From positions 2,356,001 to 2,420,000 of the forward strand of contig OZ038463.1 in the NCBI GenBank assembly GCA_964036295.1: a DNA stretch of 64,000 nucleotides. The letters are read 5' to 3'. This DNA comes from Plumapathes pennacea. Lineage: Eukaryota; Cnidaria; Anthozoa; Antipatharia; Myriopathidae. Every line of letters begins with the position of its first letter. Position 1 is the stretch's first letter. A program made the position numbers and the translations under genes. Shown here piece after piece: positions 46,657 to 57,934 of this stretch. The notes under the pieces were generated by a model that saw only the letters and a program-made list of their open reading frames with translations, made no database searches and was not told the DNA's origin.

Positions 46657-48877
46657 TCACTCTTCGTCGTCACCAAGTTCTTGTTGGTTGTCAAACATGT
46701 CAAACAGTTGTCGGTGCTTGTTACTTAGTAGGTCAAACAATGCGCCGGTGTATAGCTTAACTTGTGGTTTGGTATTGACTGTGAAGAAGAAGTATTAACA
46801 TAATTAATAGCATAGTATTAGTATCAGTATCAGTATCAGTATCAGTATCAGTATCAGTATAACGTCGAGTAAATATATTTTCTCCATAGTCCAGCCTTAA
46901 TTCAGTTTAAGTACAAAACTTATCAGACCTGTTGGAAAATAACTCGGACAACTGATGCAACCTCTGCGGCTCAAGACGTATTTGATGATATATTTTGGTG
47001 GTTTGATTACTTCTACACAAACCTCTCGTGGTTTTGCAAATTGTTGTTTCATTTCTTGAAAGCCAGTACTTATAAACAATAATCAGACTAACACTGCATT
47101 AGAGAGGGCAGAAGTAAACCAACTAGAATGAATTAAAACCTTTAAATCTCCCAAGAGTGATTATATAAGTACAATTATCACCTTTAATCTCACACCAGAG
47201 CCGGTTTAGCACTTGATAGTTCTGACACAAATAAAGCTAACTCATCTGTCAATTCTCACTACATCACTCATACATTTTCTTCTGAAAAAGTTGGGAGAAT
47301 CTGTATTTTGAGCTTGGGAGTAATCAGTAAGTCATAGATTGACAGGTGTGGGTAGTAATAAAAAAAATATACCCAAGGAAAAATGATCAAAACTCACCTT
47401 TAATTTTGCCAGAGTTACACAATTCGCCATCACAACAGGTTTTACATACTTTGGTTCCCTTGTAGTCACTGCAAAATTCTTTGCCCCCGTCACACACGTC
47501 CACACTCAAGCAGCCCTTGGCGTAATTGATCACGCGACTATTATCTGGGGCGAATCTGTAGCCAGTTGCACATCGGTATGTATCAAGGCAGCTTATTTCC
47601 CTTTCCACTGTCACGCACTCATCATTGGTGTTTCCACGGCAGTAATAACATTTCAGTGCTAAAACAGAAAGTGCAGTTGAATTTAGGGCAAACCAGTGAT
47701 ACTATCTGCAAAATAATATAGTCGAGTAAATATCAGACGATGTCGCCGGGTACAGTGTAGTGATCCGTTATCCTCCTTTCTTTTCTCGACTCCCTTTTCT
47801 TCTGTTGTTCTAAACTTAGTTCACAATGGACTCTCTCGAGATAAATTACAATATTGATGAGTCTGATATAATTCATAATTTGTATTCATGGTGTGCTTCA
47901 CCTCAGGCGTTACAGTCCCCTGTTTCTTGTCAATAACGTGTTGAACTAAAAGGCGGATAATTTGAATCAATTAAGGGTCGATGTGTGAAAGCTGGACGCT
48001 GTGAAAGAATTTGAAGCTGATATTTCGAGCCCTTAAGCCCTTCGTCTGAACCAAAAAAATAAAAAATAAAAAGTGGGTCGATGAAATTTTACTCAAACAC
48101 TGAATCCTTTCGCTAGTTTCAGTTAGTTGTTGAACAAATACTTGCACCTTAGGGGAAAGTTTACCAAATTGTACTTCCGAGAGAAGGTTTCACCGGGTCA
48201 ACATTACGTATGGCAAGTCAAGTACTTTGTCGGGCAAAGCGTGTGTGCAATCAGGTTTGAGAAACTTAAATTACAACTGCAAATCTATTAAGGGGCCCTC
48301 TCAACCACAGTCCTTTGCGCGCCGAAATCCTTGGTTGCACCATTTTTGGGGCCCCCGAAAGTCGAAAGATGAATAGCAATCCACTTCCATCCGACTAGTT
48401 TTTAGAGGAAGAGTAGTTTCTTTTGATATAAAAGTGCTACTAACCTATTTTTCTTTTGGTTAATTACGTTCTTTTGTGTTAGGAACTAAATTTAGCCTTG
48501 GATTTTCTAGATGCAAACAAAAACATTGAAAAGGCCGAGAGGGCCCCTTTAAACGCGTCTTTTGGTTAACTTGTTACTTTACTCATCACTTGTGTTCCTT
48601 AGACATTGTTATCGACAACAAACAAGTTATAAAGAACGAGGAAAGAACTAGCCAAGACGACAACGCTGCATGAGCTACTTGATGCGTTCGAAGGACGCAA
48701 AGTACACCGTCTGTATAGGAACGTATATAAAACCTGAGTTGTTTCACTAATCCAGTAATCTTTCAGTTAGTTAGCTTCAGGTATTAGGTTTGCAAACTTA
48801 CTTCGTTCCTGATGAGAGAGAAAAACGAACGACGAGAAAGCCAGGAGGCCCAACAGACAGTTTGCCAATTGCATCAT
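46657..48877 (-). CDS. Secreted Ly6/uPAR-type three-finger protein
   Basis: Three exons: 48877-48802, 47658-47398 and 46778-46657, in phase, for 152 residues. Residues 1-22 are a signal peptide (MMQLANCLLGLLAFSSFVFL). The second exon holds a full three-finger domain: it starts LKCYYC, has 12 cysteines and ends with CCDGELCN, the diagnostic CC-x4-CN closure. Two cysteines more than the usual ten suggest an extra disulfide. The last exon encodes a hydrophilic tail ending in acidic residues (ELGDDEE). There is no hydrophobic GPI-attachment signal, so a soluble secreted form is expected. Ly6 proteins act as receptor ligands, modulators or toxin-like factors; I cannot say which applies here. A TATATAAGG box lies about 90 bases upstream on the minus strand (near 48970). 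Confidence 0.87.
46814..46861. repeat. (AGTATC)n microsatellite
   Basis: Seven or eight hexamer units, in the second intron of the Ly6 gene. Confidence 0.95.
47138..47325. repeat. Dispersed MITE, AACCCTTTCA family, copy 3 (inverted, partial)
   Basis: Read on the minus strand, CTCCCAAGCTCAAAATACAG and the following ATGTATGAGTGATGTAGTGAGAATTG match 34876-34950. The far end near 47140 keeps the CTCCCAAGAGTGAT end, while the middle is replaced. It lies in intron 2 of the Ly6 gene. Confidence 0.65.
47968..48048. repeat. Dispersed repeat (GGGTCGATGTGTGAAAG family), copy 2
   Basis: Same family as 40905-40990, in intron 1 of the Ly6 gene. Confidence 0.8.
48291..48548. mobile_element. Harbinger-type MITE with TTA target duplication
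   Basis: Terminal inverted repeats AGGGGCCCTCTC and GAGAGGGCCCCT bound a 258 bp non-coding element. They are flanked by TTA on both sides (48288-48290 and 48549-48551). A 3-bp TTA/TAA duplication is the PIF/Harbinger signature. It lies in intron 1 of the Ly6 gene. Confidence 0.8.
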
Positions 48878-48965
48878 GCCAGCTCCGATGCACCACTAAC
48901 TCCAAAGTGAATGATCTTGAGCTTATGTTCTCAAAATGGAATTACGCGAGCTTCAATAGAAACTT

Positions 48966-48979
48966 CCCTTATATAGGGA
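48966..48979 (-). promoter_or_regulatory. Candidate TATA box / CArG-like element of the Ly6 gene
   Basis: On the minus strand TTCCCTATATAAGGGAA is nearly palindromic. It contains TATATAAGG and resembles an SRF CArG box (one base longer than CC(A/T)6GG). It lies about 90 bases before the start codon. Confidence 0.45.
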
Positions 48980-48989
48980 AGCATGACAA

Positions 48990-51400
48990 AGTTGAAACAA
49001 TTCATAATTAGCGGCTGGAACGCTCTCGTTTGGCCTTTTGTTATACTGCATAAGATTGGACGCAATTTTGCCCTTTTGGAAATAATGATTTTTCTTATTT
49101 GCAAAGTTTGTTTACCTTCGTTGACATTGGAAAAATTGAACATTTAATTATTTAGGTTATTAATTAATGGTCTTGGGGTTATAATTATAGGTTATTTTAT
49201 TGAGTCTCAATAGTAAGTTAGCACTGACTGAAAAGACTCGGCTTTACTTATGTTTCTGCATCGGCGCAAGGCCGTGTTCTCAAAGGTTACGTCATTCCGC
49301 AAAACCTCGGATACATCAGAGACTTCATAGGCAAAGTCAACTTTCCACACGGAAAATTGTACGTTCAAATGATTTTTAACTCCTGGTCTGTTCTTCTGCC
49401 CACTTAGAGTTATTGGATCCGTATAGGAAATTCCAAAAAGGATTTCAAGTGGCTATGCGTAACCTCTGCGTTACCATTAGGGATATTTCTTAGGTGTAGG
49501 AATGCAATTAACGTTGCTTGTTTAAGGATTAATAATTGGGTAAAATATGTATTCAAAGTTGGCAAAAACTAGTCAATCGGAGCTCAGAGCGAAACTGTTA
49601 AATTGCTCGCCATAACACCAGAGTGCAGAGAAGAAGCCGCTAAGGTGTAGGAAAGAATTCGTACTCTTGAATTCAAGCAATACACTTACCGCTACTCATT
49701 AAAGAAGTTGGACGAATTCTTGTGTTATAGTATAAATCTGGGTTAATCTTCCCCCGTAGTTTGGAAACAAATAAATTAGTGAATCAGAGTTCTGTTGACA
49801 CGGCTCGTAAATAGCCATTATCTTGGTAGAAATAGGTTAACCCTGCTGAACCAATACTCATTAGGTTAATTACGATAGTTAATGCTGAAGGTTCTGCCTG
49901 GTTAAATACCTGTCTGGGAACCATTGTATCCAATCTTATGGAAGACAGTTGTACAACTACAGCTGCGTCTACGATCAATAGTAAAGCCAGCCAAGTGTTG
50001 AGATGTCAAATGTCCAAAAATCTTTACATTGCACCTGATTCGATGTGCGAAAAAAAAACCCATTTAGACTGATTTAGTTCGGCGGACAAACACTTGGTGA
50101 GCATATAAATCTAGGCAGTTGCATCTAGTGACTTACATTGACTCTTAGACTACTGCACTCTGAGCTAGTCAAGCAATAAACGTGATTTAGTAAAAACCTG
50201 TGTACGACACAAAAGTGACCCGTTACACTTGTTTACTATTCCGGAGAGATATTCCACCAAGCGAGCAAGGTTTTTTTTCTTTTTTTTTTTTTTTTTTTTT
50301 TTTTTTCACAAGAAACGTATTTACGACTACCAATCAATTCGAAACCGTCTGTACAACGCCAGATGCTGTGCATTTGACTAACTTTTCATTTTTCCGCCGG
50401 TAGTCAAATTCCCCAACCCGGACCAAAAATTGATAAGAACTGCCCGCTGACTCCAAGGTTGGATTCAGCGACTCAAATGTCCCATCTCTGGAGAAATGAG
50501 CTTTTCTCGTTAAAGGCGCGTGTTGCTTCCCTCCCATTTTTCTTTCATAAACGGTATAATGAACAAGAAATGGACTTATTATTAATCCAGAAATACGATT
50601 TCAAACTGTATCTTGCACGAAACAGATAAGTGTCTTTCGACTTTGGCTTCTGGTTGGCCGTCAACTCGTCTGGAAGAAAACTGAAAGAAAACTTGAAAGA
50701 GTTTTTGGCCAATACACGAAGTGAGTGAACAGCCCACCCCTGGACCATTGCCGATACGCGGGTTTTATCAAATCCTTGACCAGCTTCACTGACTGTGTTC
50801 CATCATCCAATGCTTCGGGGAGGGGGAGTAGTCTGGAGAACACTCAACGAGGATATTTCTTAAAATACGTTTCTTTGCAAAAATACAATGGAGAGCTTCT
50901 CAAAAAGTAGTTCTTTTCGGCTTTTTTTCTGTTGCTGGCAAACAGAGGTGCTCTGCATTCCCAGGAAGGCAATTTCCGAATGTCCATTTCCTAGCAGAGC
51001 GGTCCACTTAAAAATCTCTCAGCAACTGATCAAAATCACTCGTTTTTCCAGCCAGAAATAATACTGAATCGACCGCTTCCAGGCTTTAAAATACACTGGA
51101 TGCTGTGTGGAACACACATTTTGCGGTACAGCTCCGATGGGTGCTCCTCTGGTCTAACTTCACAGCATATTTTGCTGGCATAATTAATCGAAGGCTCCTG
51201 TTAGCCAACTCGTGAAAGAGAAACACTATAGATTTATTCTCTGTATATAGCATTGGGAGATAGAAACATTGAAGCCATTCGGGTACTGTAATTTTAATTA
51301 GCCAACGCTTCGGTTAAAAGGTGCCATTAAAAGGCTTTCGATCGATCGAATCGAAAAATCCAGGTGAAGTCCGCAGTTAGGTTTTAATTTTCGAGAAGTA
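48990..51400. other. Intergenic, no supported gene
   Basis: AT-rich sequence with a poly-T tract at about 50270-50306. Short frames on both strands show no domain and no splice-consistent chain. Confidence 0.5.
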
Positions 51401-51408
51401 TGTGCTTT

Positions 51409-52608
51409 GAGAATCAAAGGACTCCAAACGTGAAAGATCAGTTCATTACTTTTATGATTCTAAACGTCCTCAGCTGTTTTGGCGAATCGGCGGTCGAGTA
51501 TGCCGCCGTTTTGCTTACAATATGGCAAAGCCTGCGCCAGCGTTATGCACTGGTCAGTGGAACCCAGTTCCGGCAGAAGTAGGGCTAGGTTTAGGTTTAG
51601 ATAAAGATCTAGGTTGAACATCAAAACAACTAATGTTTAACTTTTGTTTGTTTTGTTTTGTTTTGTTTTGTTTTTTTGTTTTGTGTTTGCTCTGGTAAAA
51701 CTTTACCAAAAAGGGGCCCTTTTCAAGCCTCAGGCATAAAAAAAGGTATAGCAAAATTATGCTTTTTAAGAAATTAAAGGGTCTGGTAAAAGGAAATCAT
51801 ATTGGCATTTCAAAGTGTTGCTGAGTTGTTTCATTCGGTTTTTTCTAAATTACCTCCTGTTTAAAGGTATAAAAAGGGGCATATTTTTTTTTACAAGATC
51901 TTAAAAAAGGGGTCATTATTTCAACCTCAGGCATGGGCAGAGCCTGCCCATACAAAACTTTTTCGAGAATCAAAGGACTCCAAACGTGAAAGATCAGTTC
52001 ATTACTTTTATGATTCTAAACGTCCTCAGCTGTTTTGGCGAATCGGTGGTCGAGTATGCCGCCGTTTTGCTTACAAAACTTTTTCGAGAATCAAAGGACT
52101 CCAAAAGTGAAAGATCAGTTCATTACTTTTATGATTCTAAACGTCCTCAGCTGTTTTGGCGAATCGGCGGTCGAGTATGCCGCCGTTTTGCTTACAATAT
52201 GGCAAAGCCTGCGCCAGCGTTATGCACTGGTCAGTGGAACCCAGTTCCGGCAGAAGTAGGGCTAGGTTTAGGTTTAGATAAAGATCTAGGTTGAACATCA
52301 AAACAACTAATGTTTAACTTTTGTTTGTTTTGTTTTGTTTTGTTTTGTTTTTTTGTTTTGTGTTTGCTCTGGTAAAACTAAACCAAAAAGGGGCCCTTTT
52401 CAAGCCTCAGGCATAAAAAAAGGTATAGCAAAATTATGCTTTTTAAGAAATTAAAGGGTCTGGTAAAAGGAAATCATATTGGCATTTCAAAGTGTTGCTG
52501 AGTTGTTTCATTCGGTTTTTTCTAAATTTCGTTATGCACTGGTCAGTGGAACCCAGTTCCGGCAGAAGTAGGGCTAGGTTTAGGTTTAGATAAAGATCTA
52601 GGTTGAAG
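51409..52608 (+). repeat. Local segmental duplication (two full and two partial copies)
   Basis: A unit beginning GAGAATCAAAGGACTCCAAA occurs at 51409 (to about 51867), 51965 (truncated at about 52078) and 52086 (to about 52528). A last fragment starting GTTATGCACTGGTCAGTGG (about 52531-52608) repeats the middle part. Copies are almost identical, differing by a few substitutions and the number of TTTTG units. The unit contains GCTAGGTTTAGGTTTAG and a (TTTTG)n stretch. No gene is evident. Confidence 0.9.
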
Positions 52609-52623
52609 AGTAACTCACCCTCT

Positions 52624-52625
<2 letters not shown>

Positions 52626-52659
<34 letters not shown>
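52626..52659. repeat. Poly-C tract
   Basis: About 33 consecutive C at the right border of the segmental duplication. Confidence 0.95.
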
Positions 52660-52664
<5 letters not shown>

Positions 52665-52945
52665 GTGGGCTTCCATGATTGTGTTCTTGTTGTACACTTT
52701 GTACACTGAATGTTGACCAAGTTTTTCTGCACTATTCAATCTACAGTTAGTGCAGTATGTATTTGAGCTATTTTCAACCCCTTAACATTACAACCGCAGT
52801 GAACAAATTGTCTACAGATTAAGCAATTATTTACAGCCACCACAATTTAAAAATCTGAACCTACTACTAAAAGAGCACTTCAGAAGTATTTGAATTATAA
52901 CAAATTTATCTCAAAGATGTGCAGCCCTACCGTGTCAGGACAGTT

Positions 52946-54138
52946 CTATTGCTTTGCAGGTGGCATTTTTAAAATGCCCATTCTGCGCAGCTTTTTAACA
53001 ATGAGAGGAGTGCATGTGATTGTGATGAACATCCTCAGAGGAGCAAACACTTTGTAGCATGCATATGCAACAACAAATGTACTGGCCCCTGATGCCACGG
53101 ATGATTCTGTAATATTCTTGCTGAAACCAATTTTCTGCAAGGCTCCTGGAACATCAACTCCACTGAAATGCATAAGAAAGACCAGGATTGATTAGTTACA
53201 AGGTATACAACATGTAGATATCTTAAATTTATAAAGTAAGTAACACATGTAAAGTATGTTTTCAAACAAAAACAAAAATTTCATTAAACTGACACCCGAC
53301 CCCTAAACGGTACCATGTCACATAAAAATGTCAGCGTGTTGAGCACCCTAAGCAGTACCACAACTCGTAATTTTGTCCCCTAAGAGGTACGACGAGCATC
53401 CCAGTCCTTTTTTATATGGGGGTTCCCCCCCCCCCCCCCCCCCGATGTAGAATGAGGCAATGATAAATGATATACTGTTAGTATTTTTATGGAGATCAGT
53501 GGCTAGGTATATTCTGTACTTTAGCCAAAAAAAGTGAACTCGATGAAAGCTTGCAGCAATAAACACCCAGATTTCAGATGATTTAATATTAACCTTTGTG
53601 GTATTGACCATAAATGACAAAATGTAAAACAGCTAGCTGGACTGTATGTGCACTAAAAATATCAGTTGTTTTGTAGCTAGGTACTCTAAAGTTGACGTTG
53701 TTACAATAATTGGAACATTCATAAGCGCTGTACATATGTATGTACTAACCTCTTCACGGCGGTGTATACGATTCCAAGAGAAGTCAGCGACATGGAAATA
53801 TGAAAAACTGCAGCGATGCTCCCATATTCAGCGAACACTTTCTTTAACTTTTGCCTCTGTGAGATTTTCATCTCTTTTCCCTGTCCACTATCTTCGTCCC
53901 CGCCTTTCTGGGTTTGATGTTGCTCGGCCGGTGCGGTTTCTGTGTTCTTGTCATGCAGCTTTCTACCATGTGTAATACTTCGTGAGGAAGGACACGACAC
54001 GCGAGAGAAAAGAAATCTAGACGAGTTTAAGCATTTTGCAGAAGGAAGATGCGATCGTTTTACGAAAAAAACAGAGTTATAAAGTCTGCACAGGCGACTC
54101 CCAGCGACGAGCATGATGGAATACCAATGCCGGACCAA
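52946..54138 (-). CDS. FAM210A/B-like mitochondrial membrane protein (DUF1279)
   Basis: Two exons, 54138-53750 and 53162-52946, in phase, for 201 residues (193 if translation starts at the second Met, 54114). The N-terminus is rich in Arg, Ser and hydrophobic residues and lacks acidic residues (RLCRLYNSVFFVKRSH), as in a mitochondrial targeting sequence. A DUF1279 domain follows: QRQKLKKVFAEYGSIAAVFH, a membrane segment (ISMSLTSLGIVYTAV), GVDVPGALQKIGF, then ASTFVVAYACYKVFAPLRM and TPLIVKKLRRMGIL. Vertebrate FAM210A/B are mitochondrial proteins linked to translation, mitochondrial homeostasis and erythroid iron and heme metabolism. The short C-terminus without a coiled coil is closer to FAM210B. 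It is divergently arranged with the DUSP19-like gene. Confidence 0.88.
53280..53445. repeat. Dispersed repeat ending in poly-C
   Basis: CACCCGACCCCTAAACGGTACC, then CCCCTAAGAGGTACGACGAG, ending in GGGGGTTCCCCC and about 17 C. It lies in the intron of the FAM210-like gene. The phrase style matches interspersed repeats typical of coral genomes. Confidence 0.45.
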
Positions 54139-54432
54139 TGTCAGCGGTAGTTATGTTGGCTCAAGTTCCGCAACGGTTAAGGGAGGGAGGGAGCGTAATT
54201 AAAAATAGAACTTCTGAAAAATAAATGATGATGAAAACAATTCCAAATTATTCAACACTTAACCCCATAAATAAACTAACAGTCGTTATATTATTATCAT
54301 TTTTAAAGAAATGTGGAAAATTGAAGCAAGTAATTGCTTGTTATACTTCTACCCCTTTCCCCTCCCCCCTAGGAATACAGTTATGTTGTGAACGTGTGAC
54401 GCCTGACTACTTTCACAAATGAAGAGTAAAAC
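54139..54432. promoter_or_regulatory. Bidirectional promoter candidate
   Basis: The start codons of the minus FAM210-like gene and the plus DUSP19-like gene are 294 bp apart, head to head, with no other gene between. No TATA box is evident for either gene, which fits housekeeping-type bidirectional promoters. Confidence 0.55.
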
Positions 54433-57400
54433 ATGAGCTTTTTGAGAGAAGTCGAGGGATTTCGAAGAGAGAATTTGAACGCAGTCAAAACCACTGTGAC
54501 AACTGTAGAAGGGAAGAAGGTGAGAATACGCCTTGTACGTTTTAGATCGATTTTGAGCGAAAAGAAGTTGTATATGACAGCCGTGGTGTAGGTGACTATA
54601 CTGTAAATAAGATGAGCTACATATTGATTAGGTGGGTATTAAACAAACAAACAAACAAAAAAACACCACGAAGGACACATCATCCTATCAAATTGATGTA
54701 AAACAGATGAATTCAGGGGCGGATATCCAGACCGGTTTTTGATGCCAAGTTGCCATAAAGCCGAACGCCGTGCAAAATATTCATCAAACTGCGCGTATTC
54801 TACCGAGAAAAACTCTGCAAAACGCCATTTCCTACAACTTCCGGTCCAGAGGCTGAGAAGTATGAACTTTCCAGAAAATCTGACCGGTGTCTGTAAACGG
54901 GTTCTGTAAACGTTCTGTAAACGGGTTATGTGAACAGGTGTAATGCATACACCCCCCCCCCCCCCCCCCGAGCATTTGACTCCTTTGAAAAATTTAGGTA
55001 AAAATGCCCCATCGTGTGGGCAAAAACACGGTCAAACACTCCTCCGCTTGGGCTCCACAACCTACAAAAAATGCTCTTTTCATTAAAGAAACAGTTATCG
55101 GATACATTGTCAGACAACAGAAAACAGAGTTCAGTTGGTGGAAAGTGAACAATCACCAGGAACAGTTGCAGTTCTGAATACAGTATCATGTACACTGTCG
55201 CCAACAAGACTGCCAAGAATTGCACAAAAGAACAAATCCTAATGCCTGGCTGGGCGGGCAAAAACTTGAGTCAATTAAATTGCCTGGGGTAAACTCAGGG
55301 GGGGAGGGAGATACCTGAATCTGGAATTGACTCATACATAAACCAGTCTCGAAACCTGTCTGCATTTATGTATGTTACATACTTTGTATTTTTATATGCA
55401 GTTTTTGGAGTTCACCTCAAAAGATGGACGAGAACTTGTCTCCATTGAGACTGGCGATGTTGGCTTGGGATTCTGTGAGGACAATAAACCCGATACTCAA
55501 GTTTATCATGTGCTTGACAAGCTCTTTATCAGCTCACAGGATGGAGCCCAGAACTTTGATGAACTCAAATCCAAAGACATAACACATATCTTGAACGTGG
55601 CCACAGGAGTTGAAAATGCTTTTCCTAAGGTGACCCCCATTACTCTACATCAAATACTCTTGTCAGTTAGTATAGTGTGTGGTGGACACCCTTGGGACTA
55701 TAGCCTTTAGTGTCCATCTTAGATAGGTGTCTGCAATAGAGAGAGTTTAACTACAGAGGAAAACAAGTTATTGAAATTCAGCAAGGACCAAATCTGCATG
55801 CTGTCTGCCTTAAAGAGTTGTCTGTTACTGTCATGTACATTTGCACAACAACCAGTGGTGCTTGTGTGGGGATACTAGAGTTGTACAACATTATTATCAG
55901 TGCTCTTTTTTTTTTTTTTTTGTACATCATGCCATTCTGTTTGTTGTTGTTGTTGTTGTTGTTGTTTTGTTTTTGTTTTTGTTTTTGTTTTTGTTTTTTT
56001 GTGGAGCTGTCTCCTAGCACAAAGCCATGAGTTTCAGTACTTATCACTGGGAAGAGTATTTGTCAATTTGTTCAAGAAAGTAGTTCATACAAATGATAAG
56101 CTGTTTGCATAGACAGTTACAATCTTAGTTTAGAAAAACTAGTTTAAAATACTGAATTTAGATGCTTCTAATTATTTCAAAATCTTCAGAGGTTATATAG
56201 CATCCTGTGCAGCGGTTTTTGGTCTCACTCCCAGGCTCGCTCTGTCGCGGTGACCTTGGAACAAGACTGAAAATGGCTGCGGATATGCAAGTAGGGTGTT
56301 AATCCTACAAAGGGAAGGCATTACAAAAAAAGCACAGCAGAAATGGCAGTTGCTTAGGTGGAGTACCTGTAGTTATTTGGTTCATTTTCTCATGTTTCAG
56401 GAATTTTTCTACAAGACTGTGGAGCTCTTAGATCTACCGGAAACTGATGTGAAAGTACATTATGATGACATATTTAAGTTTATTGATGAAGGGTGTGAGG
56501 ATGGCAAAGTTCTGGTTCACTGGTAAGGTCACGATATTCTTTTGAAATATGGCGCGTTGTTGGTTTTTGTGTATTAAGTACCGTCCGTATTCATTCTACA
56601 TGTTACTAACTACAGAATGCCCCGCATATATAACAACAAATCCTTTTGGGACGATTTTTGGTTTGGTTTGGACCGCGGTTAAAAAAGTCCTGGTCTAAAC
56701 ATAGTTTAAACAGTGTAGCCATGTTTATCGGACCACGGCTAAACGTGGTCTTTATAAACCGACGCCGATATATGTTCTGTAAAAGCAGTTTAACCTTTGG
56801 AAATTAACCCTGGTTTACGGAGTCCGTCTAAATTTCAATTTAGCGATAAACCAGGTCTAAGTTAGGCTGTTTAAAAAATCGGCCCTTTCAGTTTTAATTC
56901 CTTGTTTCTCAGGGCTGCCCGAGTCAAAATTCACAAGTTGTTTATTAGAATACTGTATTTTGTTTTACAAAGCGCTCTAAAACCTGCAACAATAGATGTC
57001 TTACTGGTAGAAACAGGCACTTCATGCTGAACACGATCATCACAGTCACGTGTTTTGTTGATTTACACGGCACGCGCGCAAGCAATCCTGCACTTTATAG
57101 CTTCCCATCTCATTTTTAGACATCCATAACATGAACACTAGAACTTCAGAGAGCTCCTTATATTGGCTGCAGTTTCTGTCTGATACATCGCGTTCTCCCT
57201 GTGTGTCACGTTGTACGGTGAGTAACGCACTGACAGCCTTTGTGTGTATTGCGTGATAGTAACGCGGGAGTTTCACGATCTGCCACAGTACTCCTTGCGT
57301 ACTTGATGTTCTCAAAGAGAGTGAAGTTAAAAGAAGCCATGGGCATCCTGAAAGCTGCGAGACCATCTGTTAAACCAAATGAAGGATTCCTCAAACAACT

Positions 57401-57434
57401 CAATCAGTACGAAAAGGAAATAGGGTTGAACTGA
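54433..57434 (+). CDS. DUSP19: Dual-specificity phosphatase, DUSP19-like
   Basis: Four exons: 54433-54519, 55402-55629, 56401-56522 and 57260-57434, in phase, for 203 residues (human DUSP19 is about 217). The N-terminal exon (MSFLREVEGFRRENLNAVKT) resembles the start of DUSP19. Exon 2 holds the phosphatase fold start (VYHVLDKLFISSQDGAQN, ITHILNVATGVENAF). Exon 3 ends at the catalytic site, which is split across the intron: the Cys codon of H-C-N-A-G-V-S-R-S is formed by TG from exon 3 and T from exon 4. The HCxxGxSRS P-loop is intact, followed by YLMFSKRVKLKEAM and the RPSVKPNEGFLKQL helix. DUSP19 (SKRP1) dephosphorylates and scaffolds the JNK pathway. AATAAA at 57902 is a likely polyadenylation signal. 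Confidence 0.9.
54952..54969. repeat. Poly-C tract
   Basis: About 18 C in intron 1 of the DUSP19-like gene, bordering a dispersed repeat (about 54945-55315). Confidence 0.9.
55905..56001. repeat. Poly-T, (TTG)n and (TTTTTG)n microsatellites
   Basis: Low-complexity T/G tract in intron 2 of the DUSP19-like gene. It is the source of spurious Cys/Phe-rich frames. Confidence 0.95.
56655..56890. repeat. Diverged inverted-repeat element
   Basis: Contains repeated opposed motifs (CTGGTCTAAACATAGTTTAAAC, GGACCACGGCTAAACGTGGTC, CGATAAACCAGGTCTAAG), suggesting an old palindromic element in intron 3 of the DUSP19-like gene. The borders are uncertain. Confidence 0.4.
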
Positions 57435-57901
57435 ATTCGAAATGCGGTTTAATATCATGCACGAGTGCGACAGCCCAGCACCAGAACCATGCTACTCGAC
57501 GCTGAATGCAGAAAGTCATTCTCATAGGGACAGGCAGATTATTAAAGAACTGACAAGGAGACATTGGTCGATTTTTATTTGAAGAAATGTACGTCATTTT
57601 GTTTCTGTAGAGGATTGCCGGCTACTACAATGGGAGGAATGTGCATGCATGAACTATTCAAAAATTGTTTCCTAGTTTTCCGACCTGGCAGGCTGCTTAG
57701 GTCAAACATGTAGCTAACGTTGCGGTGGGGTGGTCCATAATTTCACTGCGTATCGGCCGAAAAGTCTGCAAGTTTCACCAACAAGATCGAAGCCAAAGAA
57801 AGAAGCTAACTGAGTTTTTCTTCGGAGCTATCTGGACGAGCTGAAACCAAGAAGAAGCCAAAGTCGAAAGAGGCTAATCCATTTCGTTGAAGATATAGTT
57901 A

Positions 57902-57907
57902 AATAAA
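57902..57907 (+). terminator. Polyadenylation signal of the DUSP19-like gene
   Basis: AATAAA lies 468 bases after the stop codon, the first canonical signal downstream on this strand. Confidence 0.5.
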
Positions 57908-57934
57908 ATCTTGTCACTGGATTCATAAATCCAT

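Noticed and set aside
50334..50748. Overlapping minus frames of about 67 codons
   Set aside because: Too short, with no motif; an old repeat is possible but not supportable.
51585..51605. TAGGTTTAGGTTTAG as a telomere-like repeat
   Set aside because: Only two or three units, part of the local duplication, and not the TTAGGG expected for cnidarians.
55818..56112. Cys/Phe-rich frames
   Set aside because: Artefacts of poly-T and (TTG)n/(TTTTTG)n tracts inside an intron.
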